This document shows, in pieces, positions 1 to 10,125 of a DNA stretch of 19,810 bases. The DNA is from JBBSUX01 sp038234045 (GTDB lineage Bacteria > Pseudomonadota > Gammaproteobacteria > Burkholderiales > Burkholderiaceae_C): NCBI GenBank assembly GCA_038234045.1, contig JBBSUX010000029.1:1-19810 (forward strand), given 5' to 3'. The translations under genes were made by a program, and so were the position numbers. Each line of letters begins with the position of its first letter. Position 1 is the stretch's first letter. The notes under the pieces were generated by a model. The model did not search any database. It worked only from the letters and a program-made list of their open reading frames with translations, and had not been told where the DNA came from.

Positions 1-675
1 CAGCATGAACGTCATGATCACGGGCGAAACGATGCTCCACAACCCCACGGCGCCGGCGGCAGCAAGCGCCACCAGAAACAGTCCCCACCAGGTACATACC
101 TCACCAAAATAGTTGGGATGACGGGAGTAGCGCCAGAGCCCGTTGTCCAGAACTTGGCCCTTGTGAGCCGGGTCGTTGACGAAGCGCGTCAATTGCCAAT
201 CGGCGACGGCTTCGCACACGATTCCAAAAGCGGCGAGAGCCAGCCCCACGAAATCAAGCCAGCCCAGCGTTGCCGATCCAACGGCAGCCGCATACAGCGG
301 CGCGGACACCACCCAGGCCAGCACCGCCTGCAGGGCAAACACCAGGTACAGGCTTTTCATGCTGAAGTTCGGCTGGTTGCGCTCGCGGATTTCCTTGTAG
401 CGCCGGTCCTCGCCATGTCCCCAGTTGCGCACCGTGACATGCACTGCCAGACGCACCGCCCAAGCCAGGGCCAGTATCAGTACGGCGGCTACACGGACTG
501 GCACCGGGGTGGGCAGCAGCTCAGCGTAGACAACTGCAGGCAAGGCAATCATCGGGCCCCAAGTGCGATCAACCAGGCTCACATCGTGCTGGCGCACGCT
601 TGCAAGCCAGGTGCAAAAAGCCAGCGCGGCGGATACGGCCAGCCCCAGAAATGCAACGGTGACGGTTGAGATCAT
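1..675 (-). CDS. DUF1295 / steroid 5-alpha-reductase-like membrane protein (C-terminus off window)
   Basis: An open frame of 225 codons runs from an ATG at 675 to the window edge, so the last few dozen residues are missing. The protein is strongly hydrophobic with several predicted membrane segments. It starts MISTVTVAFLGLAV and carries the family signature RYSRHPNYFGEVCTWWG near residues 190-206, typical of DUF1295 proteins related to steroid 5-alpha-reductases and isoprenylcysteine methyltransferases. The family is thought to act on lipid substrates in the inner membrane; no reaction can be assigned from sequence alone. It lies 82 bases after the DUF2878 gene on the same strand and is probably in the operon with the CFA-like methyltransferase. 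The Shine-Dalgarno is weak, so the start is moderately certain. Family assignment is confident, function is not. Confidence 0.85.
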   Translation of the reverse strand, partial: MISTVTVAFLGLAVSAALAFCTWLASVRQHDVSLVDRTWGPMIALPAVVYAELLPTPVPVRVAAVLILALAWAVRLAVHVTVRNWGHGEDRRYKEIRERNQPNFSMKSLYLVFALQAVLAWVVSAPLYAAAVGSATLGWLDFVGLALAAFGIVCEAVADWQLTRFVNDPAHKGQVLDNGLWRYSRHPNYFGEVCTWWGLFLVALAAAGAVGLWSIVSPVIMTFML

Positions 676-757
676 GATGCGAAGCCAATCGAGAGACGGT
701 GCCGCGACAAGGCGGCTAAAGAGGCAGGATGGCCGAGATGAAGCAACGATGTTCCGG

Positions 758-1306
758 TCAATGCGCTGGCAGCCCTGTGACAGACGGTGAAGCATCCAGC
801 GCCATGGTGATGCGTACCATTAGCGGCACCAGCAAGGCCCAGCCCAGCCCCAGCAAGACAAGCGCGAGAACCGGATTGGGAAACTGGGCCGCGCCGAGCC
901 TGGCGCCAGCCCAGAAAGAAAGGGGGCCGCCGATGCCGCCGAACAGCACCGCTGCCAGCCAGCGCCCATGCAGCCAGCGCATCGACACATTCAGAGTGGT
1001 CGCGAAGAGCGCCCACAAGCCGACGATCCAGTAGGGTGCCAAAAACACACTCCATTGACCGTTGGGATAAATGATGACGCCGTTGGCCGCGAGCAGGCTG
1101 TCCCACACTGCCCCCACCGCCATCACCGCAAGCACCACCAGCAGTTCGGTACGGCGCGTGCGGCACAACGCGATATGCGCAGCAACGCCAGCAGTCGCTA
1201 CTGCACCTGCGAGCACCGGCATGCCGCGAGCCGCGGCAAGGACCACCCCGAACCAGCCCGCCTGCGAGTTGGCGATGTTGAGAAGGATCGTGGCCCGCCG
1301 GTTCAC
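758..1306 (-). CDS. DUF2878 family integral membrane protein
   Basis: This encodes a 182-residue, very hydrophobic protein with about five or six likely membrane helices. The GTG start at 1306 overlaps the TGA stop of the upstream methyltransferase gene in the tetranucleotide GTGA, so translation is probably coupled. A longer frame reaches 1345 but would run into the methyltransferase gene; the start at VNRRATILLNIANSQAGWF fits the family N-terminus better. Motifs recalled for DUF2878 include the N-terminal NxxNxxQxGWF-like stretch, WDSLL near the middle, and PYWIVGLWALF. The family usually occurs beside CFA-like methyltransferases and DUF1295 proteins. A role in modifying membrane fatty acids is inferred from this context only. 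Confidence 0.85.
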   Translation of the reverse strand: MNRRATILLNIANSQAGWFGVVLAAARGMPVLAGAVATAGVAAHIALCRTRRTELLVVLAVMAVGAVWDSLLAANGVIIYPNGQWSVFLAPYWIVGLWALFATTLNVSMRWLHGRWLAAVLFGGIGGPLSFWAGARLGAAQFPNPVLALVLLGLGWALLVPLMVRITMALDASPSVTGLPAH

Positions 1307-2355
1307 CGCGCGCGTTTTTCGAACAGGTAATGCGATACCCACCATTGCTGGCCCTTGTCGTAGCCAAACAGTTCAGCCACCGACATGAAGAAGATGCGCC
1401 AGCGCTGGCGCCAGAGATCAGCTTGCGCGGCACCATAGGCCTGCTCCAGCACCGGCTGCACCGCAGGCCACTGCCGGTCCATGTTGGCAAGCCAGGCGTT
1501 GGATGTGCGCTCGTAATGCGTGCCGTCCCAGCGCCATCGACGCAGCAAGCGCATGTCATCCTGAAAGTGCAGCGCCAGATCGTCCGACGGCATCATTCCG
1601 CCCGAAAAGAAGAAGCGGCTCATCCAGTCACTGGCATCGCGCTCTTCAAACGCGTAAGGCGCGCCGCGCGTGGCGAATACGTGCATGAAGAAACGCCCGC
1701 CCGGCTGCAGCCACCCCGCCACGCGCGAGAACAGCAATTCCCAGTTGCGCATGTGCTCGAGCATTTCGACCGAAACCACACGGTCGAAGCGGTCGGGGCC
1801 TGCATCGAAGGCGTTCATGTCGCAGGTGATCACCCCCACGTTGGAAAGTCCGCGGCGCACCGCTTCCTGTTCGATGAAGGCGCGCTGCGACGCGGAGTTG
1901 GAGACCGCCGTGATGCGGCTCGCCGGAAAATGCGCAGCCATCCAGAGTGTGAGCGAGCCCCAGCCGCAGCCAAGTTCGAGGATCGCCTGCCCATTGGCAA
2001 GCCCCGCCCGCTCGCACGTTACCGCCAGTGCCTGGGCTTCGGCCTGCTCCAGACCGCTAACCCCGGCGGGCCAGTGACAGCCGCTGTACTTGCGATGCGG
2101 CCCGAGCACCAGATCGTAAAAAGCCGCCGGCACTTCGTAATGCTGTTCGTTGGCTTTTTCGGGCACCAGCGCAACTGGCGATGTCCGCATCTGCGCGATG
2201 AAGGCTGCGGCCAGCTCGTCGGCGGCTGCCGCATCGGTACTGCGCATTTCTTCAAGTCGCTGGCGCAGCAGATGACGAATGCCTGCGCGCACTGCGGGAT
2301 CGGGCAAACGGCCCTGTTCCACCCACTCGACTGCCTTGTTCACGACCATGTTCAT
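1303..2355 (-). CDS. Cyclopropane-fatty-acid synthase-like SAM-dependent methyltransferase
   Basis: This is a 350-residue class I methyltransferase of the CFA synthase / mycolic acid synthase family. The SAM-binding motif ILELGCGWGSLTLWMA is at about residues 125-140. VSVEMLEHM follows the next strand, and the C-terminus has the RWRIFFMSVAELFGYDKG type of ending. The Cys in YSGCHW, the Glu in VEMLEH, the His in FMHVFATRG and the Tyr in HYERT sit where CFA synthases have bicarbonate/active-site residues, by eye. It probably transfers a methyl carbon to unsaturated phospholipid acyl chains. Members clustered with DUF2878 and DUF1295 form a group separate from E. coli Cfa, and some make methylated or furan fatty acids, so the product need not be a cyclopropane. 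The ATG at 2355 follows a GAAGAAAG Shine-Dalgarno; the longer frame to 2646 runs into glgP. First gene of the operon. Confidence 0.88.
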   Translation of the reverse strand: MNMVVNKAVEWVEQGRLPDPAVRAGIRHLLRQRLEEMRSTDAAAADELAAAFIAQMRTSPVALVPEKANEQHYEVPAAFYDLVLGPHRKYSGCHWPAGVSGLEQAEAQALAVTCERAGLANGQAILELGCGWGSLTLWMAAHFPASRITAVSNSASQRAFIEQEAVRRGLSNVGVITCDMNAFDAGPDRFDRVVSVEMLEHMRNWELLFSRVAGWLQPGGRFFMHVFATRGAPYAFEERDASDWMSRFFFSGGMMPSDDLALHFQDDMRLLRRWRWDGTHYERTSNAWLANMDRQWPAVQPVLEQAYGAAQADLWRQRWRIFFMSVAELFGYDKGQQWWVSHYLFEKRAR

Positions 2356-2494
2356 GCGTGCCCGTCTTTCTTCAACTCGTTGATTGCAACAACGTACGCG
2401 AGCCGCGCTTATGTGGATGCACCGGCAGTAGGCGCACGCGTCCCGTCTGCGCGCTGTCTCCGGGTGGCAGGGGGCCGGATCTCGGTCGTGTCCT

Positions 2495-4993
<2,499 letters not shown>

Positions 4994-5121
4994 TCGCTTC
5001 TCGGTGAACAACGGCTGAGTTTGCACCACTTGGTTGCGGGGCGTCCGCGAGACCGAAATTGCGCGGCCGAGCGCAAAAACGCTTCTGCACCAAGCTGAAC
5101 GGATGGGTCGAATACGCGAAA

Positions 5122-5151
5122 TATTAATGGTCAGATTCAGGTTTTGCGCAA
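5122..5151 (-). promoter_or_regulatory. Candidate weak promoter upstream of glgP
   Basis: Read on the minus strand, TTGCGC (5151-5146) and TTAATA (5127-5122) are separated by 18 bases in a locally AT-rich stretch. Both hexamers match the sigma-70 consensus only partly. The position, about 130 bases before the chosen glgP start and after the end of the LysR gene, is suitable. This is pattern matching only. Confidence 0.25.
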
Positions 5152-5187
5152 TTCCCGAATGCGGTACCAGCTATTTTCTTGGTAGCG

Positions 5188-6118
5188 CTACGCGCTTATG
5201 AGCGTGGGCGATGCTGCAGGCAGCAAGCGCGCTTGTTCCGTACGCACCACCTCCCGCAGAAATTCCCAGACTGCCTGCATCCGCGCCAGGTGCTTCAGCT
5301 CGCCGGGAATCGACACCCAGAACGTTCGCTGAACGGAAGCCTGTCCGGGCAGCACCTGCCGCAGTTCCGGATGCGCATCTGCCAGAAAAGCCGGCAGCAC
5401 CGCCAATCCAGCGCCCGCCACCGTAGCCTGCACTTGCGCCAGCACGCTCGTGCTTCGCAGGCTGAAGCGTTCGGGGCGATGCAGTTCCGTCAGATAGCGC
5501 AGCTCCTTGCTGAAGACCAGATCGTCCACATAGCTCACGAAAGCGTGGCCACGCAGATCGTCCGGTTCGACTAGGGGTTTTTCCTGCCGGGCAAGGTAGG
5601 CGGCAGAAGCATAGAGGCGCAGCGTGTAGTCGGTCAGGCGCGCCGCAACGACGCTTCCGCGCGCGGGCCGCTCAAGCGCAACGACGATGTCAGCCTCCCG
5701 CCGCGAAAGATGCACCAGTCCGGGGCAAGGGCAGGAGGTCGACACCGAGGCCGGGATGGCGTTCCACAAAGCCCGCGAGATGCGGCGCAAGGATCGCAAC
5801 ACCGAATCCCTCGGTGCTACCGATGCGCACCAGCCCAGTAAGGGTTCCGTCGCGCGGCACGCCGGCCTCCGGTGTAGATCGCTCGATCGCCAGCCACGCC
5901 GCCTCCATTTGCTCTACCTGTGGCAACAGTGCCCTGCCCGCCTCATTCAAGACATAACCAGCGCCCTCCGGCGCAAAGAGCGACGCACCCAATTGCTTCT
6001 CCAGCGCCTGAATGCGGCGAGCTACCGTGGTGTGGTCCACGCCCATGCGGCGGGCGGCGCCCACCAGCTTGCCGGCGCGTGCCAGCTCGAGGAAATATCG
6101 CAAATGATCCCAGTCCAT
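5188..6118 (-). pseudogene. LysR-family transcriptional regulator, disrupted by a +1 frameshift
   Basis: The first part, from ATG 6118 (MDWDHLRYFLELARAGKLVG), is a typical LysR winged-helix DNA-binding domain with the HTH near residues 18-37 (AARRMGVDHTTVARRIQALE). It continues to HPGLGVDLLPLPR and then runs out of frame, stopping at 5690. The rest of the co-inducer domain (LVHLSRREADIVVALERP to TLISA) is intact in another frame ending at 5188. Removing one base near 5719 joins the halves as ...LPLPR-LVHLSRRE..., giving 309 residues, a normal LysR length; the 931-base span is exactly one base over a whole number of codons. It is divergent from mmsA, so it was probably the regulator of the valine cluster. 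It may be a true pseudogene or a sequencing error. The N-terminal DNA-binding half could still be made alone. Confidence 0.85.
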
Positions 6119-6287
6119 GCGTAGATTTTGAGCTGGTGTTGTGCGTTTTTGCAAACCGGTGGTGCATTTCTGGGTCTTGCCCCAACAAATTTGCACGCTT
6201 AGGATCGGTGATCCCTCCACCAGCCAAGCCGGTCGCACCAGCTCAGGTGAGGACGCTCTCGAACAAACAACCTACCGGAGACACGCC
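6119..6287. promoter_or_regulatory. Divergent LysR/mmsA intergenic control region
   Basis: This 169-base spacer separates the LysR-type gene (minus) from mmsA (plus), the usual place for LysR operators. It contains TGCA-N9-TGCA at 6150-6166 around an ACCGGT core, and a CAAATTTG palindrome at about 6186-6193. Either could be part of a LysR binding site, but neither is a clean T-N11-A box. The mmsA Shine-Dalgarno GGAG is at 6277-6280. The regulatory role is inferred from gene arrangement. Confidence 0.45.
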
Positions 6288-7850
6288 ATGGATACGCCCG
6301 TCAAGAACCAGCCCAGCGCCAACGCAAAAGCCCCATCCGCATCGTCGGCAGGCGTTCCCACCGTCAAGCTCATCATCGGCGGCAAATTGGTCGAATCGAA
6401 GACCAGCGAGTGGCGCGATGTGGTGAACCCCGCCACGCAGGAAGTGCTGGCCCGCGTTCCTTTCGCCACGCCGGATGAGGTGGAAGCGGCCATCGCTTCG
6501 GCGCGTGAAGCCTTCAAGACCTGGCGCAAGGTGCCGGTCAGTACGCGTGCGCGTGTCTTTTTGAAGTACCAGCAACTGATCCGCGAGAACATGCAGTCGC
6601 TCGCCGCCATCCTCACCGCCGAACAGGGCAAGACCCTGCCCGACGCTGAAGGCGATGTGTTCCGTGGCCTCGAGGTGGTGGAACACGCAGCCGGCATCGG
6701 CAACCTGCAATTGGGCGAGCTGGCTAACAATGTGGCCAACGGGGTCGATACCTATTCGCTGCTGCAGCAGCTGGGCGTGTGCGCGGGCATCACCCCATTC
6801 AACTTCCCGGCGATGATTCCCCTGTGGATGTTTCCGATGGCAATCGCCTGCGGCAACACCTTTGTGTTGAAGCCTTCCGAGCAGGACCCGATGGTCACCA
6901 TGCGGCTGTGCGAGCTGGCGATGGATGCAGGCGTGCCGCCCGGTGTGCTGAATGTGGTGCATGGCGGCGAAGCCGTGGTGAACGCGCTGTGCGATCACGC
7001 CGATATCAAGGCCATCAGCTTTGTCGGCTCGACCCGCGTTGGCACCCATGTGCACCAGCGCGCCAGCGCCGCCGGCAAGCGGGTGCAATGCATGATGGGC
7101 GCTAAGAACCACGCCATCGTCATGCCGGACGCCAACAAGCAGCACGCCCTCAACGCACTGGCAGGCGCGGCCTTCGGCGCTGCGGGTCAGCGCTGCATGG
7201 CAGTGTCGGTTGCGGTACTGGTGGGTGAAGCCCGCAAATGGATTCCCGACATCGTCGCAAAAGCCAAGACGCTAAAGATCGGTGTTGGCACCGAAGATGG
7301 CGTGGACGTGGGCCCGCTGGTGAGCTGCGCTGCGCACGAGCGCGTCAATTCGCTGATTGAGCGCGGCTCCGCTGACGGCGCCAAGCTGGAGCTCGATGGT
7401 CGCAAACCTACCGTGGCCGGTTTTGAGAAAGGCAACTTCGTCGGCCCGACCGTGTTCTCAGGCGTCAAACCCCGCATGACCATTTATGAGCAGGAAATCT
7501 TCGGCCCGGTGCTGTGTCTGGCCGAAGCCGCCACGCTCGATGAAGCCATCGAACTGATCAATGCCAACCCGAATGGCAACGGCACGGCCATCTTCACGCA
7601 ATCGGGCGCGGCAGCGCGCAAGTTCCAGGAAGAGGTCGATGTCGGTCAGGTCGGCATCAACGTGCCAATCCCGGTACCGGTTCCGATGTTCTCCTTCACA
7701 GGATCACGCGCTTCCAAGCTCGGCGACCTGGGCCCTTACGGCAAACAGGTCGTGCTGTTCTATACGCAGACCAAGACCGTGACGGCGCGCTGGTTCGACG
7801 ACGACAGCACAGCCGGCCACAGCGTGAACACCACCATCAGCCTGAAATGA
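6288..7850 (+). CDS. mmsA: CoA-acylating methylmalonate-semialdehyde dehydrogenase
   Basis: Aldehyde dehydrogenase superfamily enzyme (EC 1.2.1.27/1.2.1.18) converting methylmalonate semialdehyde, NAD+ and CoA to propionyl-CoA in valine (and inositol/thymine) breakdown. The 520-residue product has GVCAGITPFNFPAMIPLWMF (about residues 163-182), ALDH elements such as FVGSTRVG, GAKNHAIVMPDAN, and the catalytic cysteine C303 in GAAGQRCMAVSVA. These are typical of MmsA. ATG 6288 is chosen because GGAG lies 7 bases upstream and it adds only a modest N-terminal tail rich in Ala/Ser/Pro (residues 1-24) before VKLIIGGKLVES. It is the first gene of the catabolic cluster, divergent from the LysR gene and 25 bases before the acyl-CoA dehydrogenase gene. 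Confidence 0.95.
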   Translation: MDTPVKNQPSANAKAPSASSAGVPTVKLIIGGKLVESKTSEWRDVVNPATQEVLARVPFATPDEVEAAIASAREAFKTWRKVPVSTRARVFLKYQQLIRENMQSLAAILTAEQGKTLPDAEGDVFRGLEVVEHAAGIGNLQLGELANNVANGVDTYSLLQQLGVCAGITPFNFPAMIPLWMFPMAIACGNTFVLKPSEQDPMVTMRLCELAMDAGVPPGVLNVVHGGEAVVNALCDHADIKAISFVGSTRVGTHVHQRASAAGKRVQCMMGAKNHAIVMPDANKQHALNALAGAAFGAAGQRCMAVSVAVLVGEARKWIPDIVAKAKTLKIGVGTEDGVDVGPLVSCAAHERVNSLIERGSADGAKLELDGRKPTVAGFEKGNFVGPTVFSGVKPRMTIYEQEIFGPVLCLAEAATLDEAIELINANPNGNGTAIFTQSGAAARKFQEEVDVGQVGINVPIPVPVPMFSFTGSRASKLGDLGPYGKQVVLFYTQTKTVTARWFDDDSTAGHSVNTTISLK

Positions 7851-7875
7851 ACGGCAACGCCGGAGTATCTCCCAC

Positions 7876-9036
7876 GTGAATTTCGACCTCACCGAAGAGC
7901 AACTCGCGTTTGCGCAGACCGCGCGCGATTTTGCTGAAGCCGAATTCGCGCCCCATGCCGCGCGCTGGGATGCGGAATCCGAATTCCCACGTGAAGCCAT
8001 TGCCCATGCGGGCACGCTCGGCTTTTGCGGGCTGTACGCGCCCGAATCGATCGGCGGCCTGGCGCTGCCGCGGCTGGATGCGACGTTGGTCTTCGAGGAA
8101 CTTGCCGCCGTTGACCCATCAACCACCGCCTTTTTGACCATCCACAACATGGCGGCCTGGATGCTGGGGACGTGGGGAACCGAGGCGGTGAAAGCGCGCT
8201 GGGGAGAAGCGCTTACCAGCGGCGAGAAGCTGGCCTCTTACTGCCTGACCGAACCGGGTGCCGGATCGGACGCCGCATCGCTGAAGACCAAGGCAGAGCG
8301 AACGGCCAGCGGTTGGCGCATCGACGGCGGCAAGGCCTTTATTTCAGGCGCGGGCGCCACCGATTTGCTGATCGTCATGGCGCGCAGCGGCAGTGCGGGC
8401 GCCGGCGGCGTCTCGGCCTTTGCCGTGCCGGCAGATACGGCCGGCATCTCCTACGGCAAGAAGGAGCGCAAGATGGGCTGGAACAGTCAGCCGACGCGCG
8501 CCATTGCGTTCGATGGTGTGGACATTCCGGCCGACCATTTGCTGGGCGAAGAAGGCCAGGGTTTTCGCATCGCCATGAAAGGCCTGGACGGCGGGCGCAT
8601 CAATATCGCCACCTGCTCCGTCGGTGCGGCGCAGGGAGCCTTCGGCCATGCACAGCGCTATCTGCAGGAGCGCAAGCAATTCGGCAAAGCGCTGGCGGAA
8701 TTTCAGGCGTTGCAGTTTCGTCTTGCCGACATGGCGACGCAGCTGGTCGCCGCGCGGCAGATGGTTCGGCTGGCTGCCTCCCGCCTTGACGCTGGCGCGC
8801 CCGACGCAAGCGTCTATTGCGCGATGGCCAAACGCTTTGCGACCGACGCCGGTTTCGACATCTGCAATGACGCGCTCCAATTGCACGGCGGCTATGGCTA
8901 CCTGAGCGATTTCCCGCTGGAGCGCTTGCTGCGCGATACGCGAGTGCATCAGATTCTGGAAGGCACGAACGAAATCATGCGAGTGATCATCGCGCGGCGG
9001 CTGCTGCAGGGCGATGCACCGGAAGCGATCCGCTAG
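7876..9036 (+). CDS. Acyl-CoA dehydrogenase, probably isobutyryl/2-methyl-branched-chain type
   Basis: This encodes a 386-residue FAD-dependent acyl-CoA dehydrogenase. It begins at GTG 7876 (NFDLTEEQLAFAQTARDFA) with GGAG ten bases upstream. Family signatures are CLTEPGAGSDAASLKT, KAFISGAGATDL, GWNSQPTRAIAFDGV, RKQFGKALAEFQALQF and QLHGGYGYLSDFPLERLLRD. The likely catalytic base is E362 in ILEGTNEIMR, the position used by short-chain, isobutyryl- and 2-methylbutyryl-CoA dehydrogenases but not isovaleryl-CoA dehydrogenase. Placement between mmsA and mmsB indicates isobutyryl-CoA to methacrylyl-CoA oxidation in valine degradation. The substrate is inferred from context; a short-chain or 2-methylbutyryl preference is possible. 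Confidence 0.92.
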   Translation: MNFDLTEEQLAFAQTARDFAEAEFAPHAARWDAESEFPREAIAHAGTLGFCGLYAPESIGGLALPRLDATLVFEELAAVDPSTTAFLTIHNMAAWMLGTWGTEAVKARWGEALTSGEKLASYCLTEPGAGSDAASLKTKAERTASGWRIDGGKAFISGAGATDLLIVMARSGSAGAGGVSAFAVPADTAGISYGKKERKMGWNSQPTRAIAFDGVDIPADHLLGEEGQGFRIAMKGLDGGRINIATCSVGAAQGAFGHAQRYLQERKQFGKALAEFQALQFRLADMATQLVAARQMVRLAASRLDAGAPDASVYCAMAKRFATDAGFDICNDALQLHGGYGYLSDFPLERLLRDTRVHQILEGTNEIMRVIIARRLLQGDAPEAIR

Positions 9037-9043
9037 GGTCACG

Positions 9044-9115
9044 GTTACCGCGTTACCGCGTTACCGCGTTACCGCGTTACTGCGTTACTGCGTTACTGCG
9101 TTACTGCGTTACTGC
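9044..9115. repeat. Tandem octamer array, nine perfect copies (GTTACCGC x4, GTTACTGC x5)
   Basis: Nine uninterrupted 8-base units follow the acyl-CoA dehydrogenase stop: four GTTACCGC then five GTTACTGC. The two variants differ by one base and lie in two blocks rather than mixed. A degenerate unit (GTTTACGC, 9116-9123) follows. This looks like a slipped-strand or unequal-exchange satellite whose copy number could vary between strains. It lies inside the catabolic cluster, between acd and mmsB. No function is evident. Confidence 0.95.
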
Positions 9116-9136
9116 GTTTACGCAAAATACTTCTTT

Positions 9137-9180
9137 TTAATAGCTAGGAGCGCTTGTTCCATAAGCGCTAGAGGCATATT
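9137..9180. repeat. Comamonadaceae-type palindromic intergenic repeat
   Basis: The element reads TTAATAGCT, then AGCGCTT (9149-9155), a 7-base loop, AAGCGCT (9163-9169) and AGAGGC. The two 7-base arms are perfect inverted repeats. I recognise the AATAGCT...AGCGCTT...AAGCGCTAGAGGC pattern from many intergenic regions of Comamonadaceae genomes; this is recollection, not a search. It sits 37 bases before mmsB and may act as an mRNA hairpin, or simply be a dispersed element. A diverged copy appears inverted inside dapE. Confidence 0.75.
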
Positions 9181-9216
9181 TCATCCACATAATTCCATCT
9201 ACGGGAGACACACCTT

Positions 9217-10125
9217 ATGCAGATCGCTTTTCTCGGACTCGGCAATATGGGCGCGCCGATGGCCGTCAATCTTCACAAGGCGGGCCATGAGGTGCGTGCG
9301 TTCGATCTTTCGCACGCGGCGCTCAAGAAGGCGGCGGATGCGGGCATCGCCACCGCCACCTCGGCGGAAGCCGCTGTCGATGGCGCCGAGGCGGTCATCA
9401 GCATGCTGCCCGCCAGCGCGCATGTGGAAGCGCTTTACTTCGGCAAAGGCGAAGGCGATGCCGGTTTGCTGGCGACGCTGCCGGCCGGAACGCTGGTAAT
9501 CGACTGCAGCACCATTTCGGCGGCGAGCGCCAAGAAGGTCGCGGCGGGTGCGGCTGAGCGTGGCATCGCTTGTATCGACGCGCCCGTCTCGGGCGGCACG
9601 GGCGGCGCCATTGCCGGCACGCTGACCTTCATGGTTGGCGGCGAGGCAGATGCACTGGAGCGCGCCCGGCCGCTGCTGGAAAAGATGGGTGCCAACATCT
9701 TCCACGCCGGAGCCGCAGGCGCAGGCCAGACCGCCAAGATCTGCAACAACATGCTGCTCGGCATTTTAATGATTGGAACTTCGGAGGCCATCGCTTTGGG
9801 TGTGGCCAACGGGCTCGATCCCAAGGTGCTGTCGGAAATCATGCGTCGCAGTTCGGGCGGCAACTGGGCGCTGGAAAAGTACAACCCGCTGCCCGGCGTG
9901 ATGGAAGCAGCACCTGCATCCAAAGGCTACGCAGGTGGTTTCGGAACCGACCTGATGCTGAAGGACCTTGGGCTGGCGCTGGAAAATGCCACCGCTGTGC
10001 GCGCATCAACCCCGCTGGGTGGAATGGCCCGCAGCGTCTATGCAGCCCACAGCTTGGCGGGACATGGCGCGCTGGATTTCTCCAGCGTCATCCAGTTGTT
10101 TCAGAGAAAGCCGAAGGTTTCCTAA
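9217..10125 (+). CDS. mmsB: 3-hydroxyisobutyrate dehydrogenase
   Basis: Cytoplasmic NAD-dependent beta-hydroxyacid dehydrogenase (EC 1.1.1.31) oxidising 3-hydroxyisobutyrate to methylmalonate semialdehyde, the substrate of MmsA. The 302-residue product has the N-terminal Rossmann motif FLGLGNMGAPMA (residues 5-16), the substrate loop DAPVSGGTGGAIAGTLTFMVGG (in two parts around residues 121-142), the catalytic lysine K174 in GAGQTAKICNNM, and KDLGLALENA near the C-terminus. The ATG at 9217 follows GGGAG at about 9203-9207, in a leader (GGGAGACACACC) resembling that of mmsA. The 180-base gap from acd, with an octamer array and a hairpin, suggests partial uncoupling from the genes before it. Its stop overlaps that of the convergent oxidoreductase by three bases. 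Confidence 0.95.
   Translation: MQIAFLGLGNMGAPMAVNLHKAGHEVRAFDLSHAALKKAADAGIATATSAEAAVDGAEAVISMLPASAHVEALYFGKGEGDAGLLATLPAGTLVIDCSTISAASAKKVAAGAAERGIACIDAPVSGGTGGAIAGTLTFMVGGEADALERARPLLEKMGANIFHAGAAGAGQTAKICNNMLLGILMIGTSEAIALGVANGLDPKVLSEIMRRSSGGNWALEKYNPLPGVMEAAPASKGYAGGFGTDLMLKDLGLALENATAVRASTPLGGMARSVYAAHSLAGHGALDFSSVIQLFQRKPKVS

Noticed and set aside
5140..5190. Another copy of the palindromic repeat after the LysR stop (AGCTATT and TAGCGCTA present)
   Set aside because: Only short words match and their order and spacing do not fit the copy at 9137-9180; no paired arms are formed.
6243..7145. 300-codon minus-strand frame opposite mmsA
   Set aside because: Fully covered by the well-conserved mmsA frame, and the His/Arg/Gly-rich translation has no family features.
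9044..9115. Possible CRISPR-like array
   Set aside because: The units are 8 bases with no spacers and no cas genes nearby; it is a simple tandem repeat.
9014..9499. Open frame translating the octamer array into repeated RYRVTALLRYCV-like peptides
   Set aside because: It starts within acd and overlaps mmsB in another frame; the repeat peptide follows simply from the DNA array, so there is no reason to call a gene.
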